Below, in pieces: positions 1 through 5,832 of a stretch of DNA of 9,873 nt (position 1 is its first letter; each line of letters opens with the position of its first letter). Under the pieces are notes generated by a model. It saw only the letters and a program-made list of their open reading frames with translations, was not told where the DNA came from and made no database searches. Made by a program: the position numbers and the translations under genes. The DNA is from Chitinophagaceae bacterium (GTDB lineage: Bacteria; Bacteroidota; Bacteroidia; Chitinophagales; Chitinophagaceae), in contig DMRT01000213.1 of NCBI GenBank assembly GCA_003455235.1, positions 1-9,873 of the forward strand, given 5' to 3'.

Positions 1-848
1 CCAAGCAATGCAGAAACATCAGTAACACTTAACCCTTTTTCATATAAAAGGTATTTGGCATGTTCCATGCGTTGCTGCTGATAGAAATCAAAAATAGTAG
101 TTCCAAAAACTTCTTTAAACCCTTTTTTTAAATAGCAATCGTTGATAGCCACTTTACGGCTGAGTTCTTTAATAGTAATAGGTTCGCCGATGCGCTGCAG
201 TAATATTTCGCGTGCAAGATAAATGCGTTCCTTACCTGCATCATCTGCCAGAAACTTACAGGCAAAACCCTCTTCTTTTTCATCAACCAAACATTCGAGG
301 CTATACAATAACAATTCATGCACTTTTGAATTGGTGAAAATATTTTCCATTGAACCACTGTAACTGTGGTTAAGTAATGCATCTAATGCAATGCGTTTGC
401 GGCTGCAGACAGGAAATATTTTTGTAAAGGAATGAGGATGTTTAAACGCAAGCACTTCATCTTTGCGGTTGCTTAGTTTTACATTGTGCACAAACTGGTG
501 CAGGAATGTTGAAGAAAAATGAAAGGTAAACACATCTACAGTTTCATGTTTTCCGCTGCAGTTTTTTGTAGGCAGTTCGGCACATTGGGCGCATGTCTTT
601 TCAAAACAATATTTGTTACCACTGATGCAAAACCGCAGCTCCATAAAATTCTCTTCCGGCTTCTTTTCATTGTAGTGGTAAACCATCATACCAGTATCGT
701 CACTACTCCATTTTTGAAGCGCATAATACCGGCGTATAACATACTGTATTGAACCTGGAATATGCTGCTCTTTCATGTGAAGCAGGTTCATATTGGGTTC
801 AATGGTATTGCCCTGGGCCACTTTTAATATGTCTAATACCTGTAGCAT
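1..848 (-). CDS. AraC-family transcriptional regulator, C-terminus cut by window edge
   Basis: 282 complete codons are visible from ATG 848-846, and the frame stays open to the window edge. An in-frame TAA at 863-861 closes it upstream. Residues ~205-283 carry the AraC-type HTH. The first HTH (ITIKELSRKVAIND, ~225-238) is followed by the family-typical FKEVFGTTIFDFYQQQRMEHA segment, and the second HTH begins at GLSVTDVSALLG, where the sequence ends. About 35-45 residues are missing, judged from usual family ends. The N-terminal ~200 residues look like a ligand-sensing beta domain and contain a cysteine cluster (C74, C81, C86, C89, C97) that could bind a metal or respond to redox; this is inference. 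It should be a cytoplasmic DNA-binding regulator. In-frame ATGs at 791 and 776 are alternative starts, plausible because the -7 box sits directly before ATG 848. Targets are unknown; the repeats at 933-965 are candidates. Family call is secure, ligand is not. Confidence 0.9.
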   Translation of the reverse strand, partial: MLQVLDILKVAQGNTIEPNMNLLHMKEQHIPGSIQYVIRRYYALQKWSSDDTGMMVYHYNEKKPEENFMELRFCISGNKYCFEKTCAQCAELPTKNCSGKHETVDVFTFHFSSTFLHQFVHNVKLSNRKDEVLAFKHPHSFTKIFPVCSRKRIALDALLNHSYSGSMENIFTNSKVHELLLYSLECLVDEKEEGFACKFLADDAGKERIYLAREILLQRIGEPITIKELSRKVAINDCYLKKGFKEVFGTTIFDFYQQQRMEHAKYLLYEKGLSVTDVSALL

Positions 849-855
849 TGACTGG

Positions 856-863
856 CAAAATTA
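856..863 (-). promoter_or_regulatory. Bacteroidota-type -7 box for the AraC-family gene
   Basis: On the minus strand this reads TAATTTTG, an exact match to the Bacteroidota -7 consensus TAnnTTTG. It ends 7 bp before ATG 848, so a start of transcription here would give an almost leaderless mRNA, or a 57-72 nt leader if translation starts at 791 or 776. No good -33 TTTG is seen at the usual spacing; only an ATG at 888-886 lies nearby. The promoter may therefore need an activator, or the match may be chance. Confidence 0.45.
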
Positions 864-932
864 ATGTATCTACATCTGATTATTGCATGTTGTTGTCATG
901 CCATTGTAAAAGAATCGTTATACTTCATTAAG

Positions 933-965
933 ATTCGGGATGGCTCAATTTTGTAAATTCGGGAT
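933..965. promoter_or_regulatory. Two 9-bp direct repeats, possible regulator site
   Basis: ATTCGGGAT occurs at 933-941 and again at 957-965, 24 bp apart start to start. The core CGGGATTC is shared by the second copy (960-967) and by 1148-1155. Same-orientation half-sites about two helical turns apart are the usual layout for AraC-family operators. The repeats lie 85 bp upstream of the AraC-type gene and immediately upstream of a possible plus-strand start. That they bind this regulator is inference. Confidence 0.35.
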
Positions 966-982
966 TCAAAAGAAATTTTTTG
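950..982 (+). promoter_or_regulatory. Possible weak plus-strand promoter
   Basis: TTTG at 950-953 and a TTTG-ending box (ATTTTTTG, 975-982) are separated by 21 bp, compatible with the Bacteroidota -33/-7 layout. The TA of TAnnTTTG is not matched. Transcription would start near 989 and run into the inverted-repeat element at 1012-1143. The two ATTCGGGAT repeats would then lie between about -24 and -56, a typical activator position. No convincing protein gene lies downstream on this strand. Confidence 0.25.
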
Positions 983-1011
983 AACCGGACAACGGATTTT
1001 TAATGAAGTTT

Positions 1012-1143
1012 CGTTGCACTCCTGTACTTTTGGAAACCCTGCTCATACTTTAAACAAAGAGGCGGGTTGGCATATGCAAGTTTACCAACCTTGAAACTTG
1101 TAAACGGTGCTGCATTGTGTACTCAAAGTACAAGAGTGCGACG
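1012..1143. repeat. 132-bp element closed by long inverted arms; possible structured RNA or palindromic repeat
   Basis: The 19-nt arms 1012-1030 and 1125-1143 are complementary except for one G-T wobble and one C-A mismatch on the plus strand (the types swap on the minus strand). Inside lie two further stems: GGGTTGG 1064-1070 with CCAACCT 1085-1091, and TGCAAGTTT 1075-1083 with AAACTTGTA 1094-1102. They interleave, so they form alternatives, or a strained pseudoknot. A local TGTACT/AGTACA hairpin (1118-1132) would compete with the outer stem. No credible ORF is present. It could be a small RNA, the 3' region of a transcript, or a dispersed palindromic repeat; the sequence alone does not decide. 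Confidence 0.4.
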
Positions 1144-1158
1144 CAACCGGGATTCCAT

Positions 1159-1201
1159 AAAAAATAAAAGCCGGGCTACAAAGAACAACCACAGCTTTTA
1201 T
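1159..1201 (-). terminator. Terminator-like hairpin after the propeller/barrel gene
   Basis: Read on the minus strand, ATAAAAGC (1201-1194) pairs with GCTTTTAT (1171-1164) across a 22-nt loop and is followed by a T run (1164-1159). It begins 17 bp after the stop codon at 1220-1218. The stem is AT-rich and the loop long, so it is only moderately strong. The stem is symmetrical and could also act on plus-strand transcripts. Confidence 0.45.
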
Positions 1202-1217
1202 AAACAATAAATTTTTA

Positions 1218-4200
1218 CTAAAAATCAAACCCAAGTGCAAAATACCATGTTGGTTTTCCGAGAAAAAGACCGTTCATAGGCCAGGCTGTATCGAGTTTCA
1301 TAAAGTAACCAAGTAAAGTACTTCTTACTCCAAAGCCATAGCCACCTGCCAATGGTCCGATTCCACCGGCTTTTTGCCTGACAGTTACTGGATTGCTGCT
1401 ACCCTCTGGTCCAAAAATATAGGTAGGGCGTTCAATGTTTTTAATACTGCCATTCCATGCAGTTCCTAGGTCTATAAACTGTACCAGTTGAAAATTGCGC
1501 AGGAATGCATTGTTAACTGTTCTGTCGAAGAAGGTAGACATGATCGGTAACCTCAGCTCACTGTTAATCACCATGGCATTGTTTCCGTTGGCAACATTCT
1601 GAATGTATCCTCTCATATTCACCGCCAGGCTCTGGAATGCATAGTTCTGATCTGGATCAGGTGGATTGCTGGTGTTGAAATATCTTTCTTTGATGAGGTT
1701 GCCGTTCTGGTCAAACTTCTGGTTCTGGCCAAACATCAGCCATCCATCCACGCCACCCAGGTAATAAATCATTTTCTGGTTGCCCCAGCTGAAATCGCCG
1801 GCCACCCGGCCCGCCCAGATGAAATTGCGGAGGATGGGATAATAATAACGGGCATCGAAACCAAAGTTGAACATAGTTGGCCCGTCGGCAAACTGAACCT
1901 TGTTGATCTGCCGGTTCCAGTCGATGAAGAATTTGTACCGCAGCCCGTTCCAGATATTCATGGCGGGGTACAGGGTATTGTCGTACACATATTCGAGATG
2001 CGTGGTGGAGAAAATGGTTTTCTCATCGGGCTGCACCAGGCTTGCAGGATCCTGGGATGCATATACAAATTTATCCGAGCGGATACCGGTGGTTAATCGC
2101 AGGCTTTTTGAATTATCAAAAGGATAGGCCACATTCACCTGGTACAGGTTGGTATAATAACGGCCCAGGAAATTGCCGAACTGGTCGCCGGCCTGCTGCA
2201 CATTGCGGTAGTAGGTCAGTCCCCAGTCAATCCTCCGCTTATAATTCTGGTAGGTCATGAACCATTCATTGTCTTTGAGGTTGGTGGAAACCCTGAAGCC
2301 GCCGCTGATGCGCTGGTCTTCGAGTAATTCAACCGTACCCAGGCGTATGAGCCCGTTCAATGGCGTACCGGAGTTGAGCTGGATGGGCCCGCCACCACCG
2401 GCATAGGGCTGGAAGCGGTTGATAAGAACGGCGCTGCCGCTGTTTAATCCAACAGAACCATAGTCGACAGAAAATTTCGGTGGCTTGTACCGGTAGTTTT
2501 TGATGGTCTTTAAAACATTGTATCCATTGGATGCCACGGCTTCCGGTGCGGCAATGGCTGCGGTACTGTCTTTTTTCTCGCTGGCAAATTCTGTCTGGAA
2601 GAAATCATCTTGTTTTTTTGCGGTATCCGCAGGAAATGCTTTTTTAAATTTTTCCACGGCGGCCGTATCTACGTATTCGCCCATGAGTTTTTTCATGTAC
2701 TCGGTGGGCTGGGCTGTGATGTTGCGACGGCGCAGGGTGGCTTCATCGATCTTTAACTTGTATAAAATTTTTTCATCACTCTGGCGGGTAACTTCACTTA
2801 CCTGGTTGTTGTCGCCGGCAATGCGGGTTTCACCCAGGGTACTCTGGTAATTGGTAAGCGGGAAGGTATAGGCCGAATCTTCTGAAATAGAAACCACGGC
2901 CACCGAGTCCACATCGGTTTTTTTGTATACCCGCAAAGCGCTGTCTACTTCTTTTGCCGACGGGTTGCGCATAATCTCACCGCTGATGAGCACCAGTGTA
3001 TCCAGCCCTGCTTTTTTGGTGGTGAAGAAGCCGGCATAGCGGTTGCCCACACCATTTTCGTCACTTACAAACGTAAAATGGCTTTCGTTGTACTGCATCG
3101 GGAAACGGGCGTTGCCGTATTTCACGTTCGATAACTGGGTGATCTGGTTCAGTTCCGGTTTGTCGCCAAAATCGGTGATGAGAAAAATATTGTAGTGATG
3201 ATCGCTGGGTAATGCGGTATCGGATGTTTTGGCCATGGCCGTTGGGCGGTTGCTGGAGAAAATGATGCCGGTTTTGTTCGGGAATGCCACGAATGATGCA
3301 TCCAGGTCGTCGTATACATCGTTGGTGATCTGCCGCACTTTTTCACTCTGCAGCTCCAGGGTGAAGATATCGGTATGTCCGTTCTTCACCGCACTCAGCA
3401 CCAGGGTATTGCTGTTGAGCATGTATTTCATGTCCTGTACCTGGTCAAATTGTTTGGTCAGGTCGATCTTGTATTGCTTAATCCGGGTAACCACATCATA
3501 AACAAACAGGTTCAGTTTCCCTTCTTTGGAATAGAGTACGGCAATGCGGGTTCCTTTCGGGTCCCAGGCCATCATGGGATAGTTGGGGTTGATGCTGTTC
3601 TTATAACTGCGGATGCCGAATTTGAGCAGGGTCTTATTGGTGAAGTCGTCGTTATAGATCACCCGTACAATGCCTTTCCGGTATTGGGTAACCACGTAGG
3701 AGTTATTGCGCTTGTTGGGGTTTACGTTAAAGCGGAAATAATCCAGCCGGGTATTGATATCGAACCCATCGATGTAATTTCCTTTGGGATAAGGTTTGCG
3801 TTTGGCGATGTCTTTATAATACTTGTCGTCCTGGTATTCCATAAAATCCACCAGTACTTCTTTGAATTTCTTTTTGCAAACCTGCATGAAGGCCCTGTTC
3901 AGGTTTTTGTACACGGTGGCCAGATACAGCAGGTAGGTTACGTTTTCCTTCTTGTATTTTTCATCGATGTAAAACCAGAAAGCATGGCCGGCCAGTTCGG
4001 GTTTGGCATAGGCAAAACGGGTGAACTTGCTGTAGTTGCCGCTGAGCATTTCGCTTTTGAGTTCATCATCCAGTTCGGTGCTCCAGTTCTGGGCCAGGTA
4101 ACTGATGTAGCCGTCGGTTAGCCATTTGGGCAAATCAAGCAGGGCCTGGTTGCCGGCTACTTCGCCGATGTCGTCGCCGAATAAACGGTTTTCGGTAATT

Positions 4201-4637
4201 ACCTGCGCAATGCCTTTACGGATCTGCAGGCGTAGTTTCTGGTGATCGGCTTCAAAATAAACCACCATCTTGTTGTTCACCAGCTTGGTGCCGCCTCCCG
4301 TGTTCTGCCAGTCAATTTCGAGACCGATATTGCTTTGCAGCATATCTGCATATTCATTGTACAGTACAATATTGGCCCGGCGCTGCAAACTGTATTCAGC
4401 GGCAGCTTCTATCTGGGGCAATTCCTTCTCGGCGCTTTGAGCGATGAATTTGGCCAACTCTTCGCCGTTCTGGTAATAATAAACATTGAAATTCCTGGTT
4501 TGATAATACTTCCACTTGAACTTTTTATACTGAACCCTGTTCTTTCCGAACTCTACTGAATTAACCTGGGCATTGACAAAAAAGGAACCGGCTATGAGGA
4601 AAAAGGAAATTAGAGATATTCTGCGGAACTTTGCCAT
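1218..4637 (-). CDS. Exported TolB-like propeller fused to Omp85-like beta-barrel
   Basis: 1139 residues from ATG 4637. An in-frame ATG at 4688 would add 17 residues before the signal peptide, so 4637 is preferred: residues 1-23 then form a clean signal peptide (charged MAKFRR, hydrophobic core, cleavage at VNA|Q). Residues ~35-290 resemble peptidase-MA-type domains, including PKWLTDGYISYLAQ (170-183), but the HExxH zinc motif is absent, so catalysis is unlikely. Residues ~350-540 hold at least four TolB/PD40-type propeller blades (YPMMAWDPKGTRIAVLYS, GIIFSSNRP, FTFVSDENGVGNRY). A linker (~600-715) precedes a barrel from ~725 to the C-terminus, with NMRGY (1007-1011) matching the Omp85 VRGF/Y loop motif and a terminal Phe as in outer-membrane beta-signals. 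It probably sits in the outer membrane with a periplasmic N-terminal part. The job is unknown; transport, assembly or anchoring are possible. It is divergent from the hydrolase gene, sharing a 74-bp upstream region in which I see no clear promoter. Confidence 0.88.
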   Translation of the reverse strand: MAKFRRISLISFFLIAGSFFVNAQVNSVEFGKNRVQYKKFKWKYYQTRNFNVYYYQNGEELAKFIAQSAEKELPQIEAAAEYSLQRRANIVLYNEYADMLQSNIGLEIDWQNTGGGTKLVNNKMVVYFEADHQKLRLQIRKGIAQVITENRLFGDDIGEVAGNQALLDLPKWLTDGYISYLAQNWSTELDDELKSEMLSGNYSKFTRFAYAKPELAGHAFWFYIDEKYKKENVTYLLYLATVYKNLNRAFMQVCKKKFKEVLVDFMEYQDDKYYKDIAKRKPYPKGNYIDGFDINTRLDYFRFNVNPNKRNNSYVVTQYRKGIVRVIYNDDFTNKTLLKFGIRSYKNSINPNYPMMAWDPKGTRIAVLYSKEGKLNLFVYDVVTRIKQYKIDLTKQFDQVQDMKYMLNSNTLVLSAVKNGHTDIFTLELQSEKVRQITNDVYDDLDASFVAFPNKTGIIFSSNRPTAMAKTSDTALPSDHHYNIFLITDFGDKPELNQITQLSNVKYGNARFPMQYNESHFTFVSDENGVGNRYAGFFTTKKAGLDTLVLISGEIMRNPSAKEVDSALRVYKKTDVDSVAVVSISEDSAYTFPLTNYQSTLGETRIAGDNNQVSEVTRQSDEKILYKLKIDEATLRRRNITAQPTEYMKKLMGEYVDTAAVEKFKKAFPADTAKKQDDFFQTEFASEKKDSTAAIAAPEAVASNGYNVLKTIKNYRYKPPKFSVDYGSVGLNSGSAVLINRFQPYAGGGGPIQLNSGTPLNGLIRLGTVELLEDQRISGGFRVSTNLKDNEWFMTYQNYKRRIDWGLTYYRNVQQAGDQFGNFLGRYYTNLYQVNVAYPFDNSKSLRLTTGIRSDKFVYASQDPASLVQPDEKTIFSTTHLEYVYDNTLYPAMNIWNGLRYKFFIDWNRQINKVQFADGPTMFNFGFDARYYYPILRNFIWAGRVAGDFSWGNQKMIYYLGGVDGWLMFGQNQKFDQNGNLIKERYFNTSNPPDPDQNYAFQSLAVNMRGYIQNVANGNNAMVINSELRLPIMSTFFDRTVNNAFLRNFQLVQFIDLGTAWNGSIKNIERPTYIFGPEGSSNPVTVRQKAGGIGPLAGGYGFGVRSTLLGYFMKLDTAWPMNGLFLGKPTWYFALGFDF

Positions 4638-4711
4638 ACGGTTATAATTGATATTGAGTATTAAAATTAGCTTATTCGTCCAAATCATTAAAAAACAATT
4701 TACCTGCCCTT

Positions 4712-5350
4712 ATGTTAAAAATAAAATCCTTTGTTTTCAGTCCCATACAGGAAAATACCTACGTTTTGTACAATGAGCAAAAGGAGGCCATCATCATTGA
4801 TCCGGGCTGTTACTTTAACGCAGAAAAGGATGAGCTGGAAGCCTTCATTACACAGAGCGGATTATCACCGCGGATGCTGCTTAACACCCATTGCCACCTG
4901 GATCATGTGTTCGGGAATAAATTTGTGGCAGAAACCTGGGGGCTCACCCTGCAGCTGCATCAAAAGGAAAAGGCACTGCTGGATTACGCCCCGGCATCGG
5001 GGTTGATGTACGACATGCCCTTCGACAATTACAAAGGCGATTATATCTACTTGCAGGAAGGAGATGTGATCCGCCTGGGTACCGATGAGCTGGAAGTGAT
5101 TGAAGCACCGGGTCATTCACCGGGGCATATCTGCTTTTACAGTGCCGCCGGGCATTTTATCATCAGCGGTGATGTATTGTTTAACCGCAGTATCGGCCGC
5201 ACCGACCTCCCCGGGGGCAATCACCAGACCCTGCTTAAAAACATCCGGGAAAAATTATTTGTATTGCCGGAGGAAACGGTGGTGTACAGCGGGCACGGCC
5301 CGGTAACAACCATCGGGGAGGAGAAGAAGTATAACCCGTTTTTGAATTAG
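4712..5350 (+). CDS. MBL-fold metallo-hydrolase, glyoxalase-II-like
   Basis: 212 residues. The metal-binding set of the metallo-beta-lactamase fold is complete: THCHLDH (59-65, with H60, H62, D64, H65), GHSPGH (134-139, with H135), D154 in SGDVLF, and H195 in YSGHG. GRTDLPGG (162-169) follows D154 as in small glyoxalase-II-like (YcbL-type) proteins. The length fits the small single-domain forms, which lack the C-terminal glutathione-binding region of classical GloB. It is probably a cytoplasmic binuclear-metal thioester hydrolase; the natural substrate cannot be read from the sequence. There is no signal peptide. No Shine-Dalgarno precedes ATG 4712, as is common in this phylum. It is transcribed away from the propeller/barrel gene and ends facing the epimerase gene. 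The family is sure, the substrate is not. Confidence 0.93.
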   Translation: MLKIKSFVFSPIQENTYVLYNEQKEAIIIDPGCYFNAEKDELEAFITQSGLSPRMLLNTHCHLDHVFGNKFVAETWGLTLQLHQKEKALLDYAPASGLMYDMPFDNYKGDYIYLQEGDVIRLGTDELEVIEAPGHSPGHICFYSAAGHFIISGDVLFNRSIGRTDLPGGNHQTLLKNIREKLFVLPEETVVYSGHGPVTTIGEEKKYNPFLN

Positions 5351-5360
5351 CTAAGAGGAT

Positions 5361-5391
5361 GAAAGAGGAAAACCCTGAATTCCTTTTTTTT
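5361..5391 (+). terminator. Weak terminator-like hairpin after the hydrolase gene
   Basis: Residual stem 5362-5370 pairs with 5380-5388 (nine pairs, one G-T) around a 9-nt loop, and the 3' arm runs into an eight-T tract (5384-5391). Most T's are used in the stem, so termination may be weak. It lies inside a larger 7-bp inverted repeat AGCTAAG (5349-5355) / CTTAGCT (5394-5400) that overlaps the stop codons of both convergent genes. Confidence 0.35.
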
Positions 5392-5394
5392 CGC

Positions 5395-5796
5395 TTAGCT
5401 CCGTTCCTGGCATAGCTCAATGAGTACGCCATTGGTTCCCTTGGGGTGAAGAAAGCATACAAGTTTATTGTCAGCCCCTTTTTTGGGTTCTTCGTTCAGC
5501 AATACAAATCCTTCCGACTGCAATCTTTTCATTTCCGCTTTTATGTCCTGTACTTCAAAAGCGATATGATGAAGGCCTTCGCCTTTTTTATCGATGAACC
5601 GGGCAATCACCCCTTCGGCACTGGTGCTTTCCAGCAGTTCGATCTTGGTTTCACTTTTCCGGAAAAAGGCGGTGTTCACTTTTTCTGATTCCACGGTTTC
5701 TGTTTTGTAACAGGGGCTGTTCAGGAGTTTTTCAAACAGCGGAACAGCCGTGGACAGTTCTTTTACAGCAATGCCAATGTGTTCTACTTTCAGCAT
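5395..5796 (-). CDS. mce: Methylmalonyl-CoA epimerase
   Basis: 133 residues, the usual length for this VOC (glyoxalase/bleomycin-resistance) family enzyme, which interconverts (2S)- and (2R)-methylmalonyl-CoA in the cytoplasm. It links propionyl-CoA breakdown, or propionate formation, to the B12-dependent mutase. The two beta-alpha-beta-beta-beta repeats are visible. The N-terminal VEHIGIAVKEL gives ligand H6, KIELLES supplies E53 near the position of the second ligand, GEGLHHIAFEV gives H76/H77, and GVLIELCQ gives E127. No mutase gene is in the window. The start at 5796 gives the family-standard MLKVEHIGIAV. The gene lies 36 bp after the upstream MG2/plug-like gene, so cotranscription is possible. 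A one-mismatch -7 box (TACTTTTA, 5820-5813) could also give it its own promoter. VOC proteins are diverse, but the match over the whole length makes this assignment strong. Confidence 0.92.
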   Translation of the reverse strand: MLKVEHIGIAVKELSTAVPLFEKLLNSPCYKTETVESEKVNTAFFRKSETKIELLESTSAEGVIARFIDKKGEGLHHIAFEVQDIKAEMKRLQSEGFVLLNEEPKKGADNKLVCFLHPKGTNGVLIELCQERS

Positions 5797-5832
5797 ACCA
5801 ATGTGGTTTTTGTAAAAGTAGCAGTTTAAAAT

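Noticed and set aside
519..931. Two small plus-strand open frames (519-752 and 749-931)
   Set aside because: The first and most of the second are antisense to the AraC-type gene, whose frame shows clear family motifs; the remainder has no identifiable product.
1003..1053. 16-codon ORF starting ATG 1003 on the plus strand
   Set aside because: Too short, no ribosome binding signal or recognisable composition, and it overlaps the inverted-repeat arm.
1064..1102. True H-type pseudoknot in the intergenic element
   Set aside because: The connecting loop 1092-1093 is only 2 nt across a 7-bp stem, which is probably too short; mutually exclusive hairpins are more likely.
3375..4121. 248-codon open frame on the plus strand, opposite the propeller/barrel gene
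   Set aside because: It lies fully antisense to a gene with clear domains, contains long Val/Ile/Phe-rich stretches typical of complement translation, and shows no recognisable motif.
4638..4688. Upstream ATG at 4688 as the start of the propeller/barrel gene
   Set aside because: It would put 17 residues before a well-formed signal peptide that starts at ATG 4637.
4638..4711. Divergent promoters in the 74-bp gap between the propeller/barrel and hydrolase genes
   Set aside because: Only partial TAnnTTTG matches occur and none has a TTG at 19-21 bp spacing, so no promoter can be placed with confidence although the gap must contain signals.
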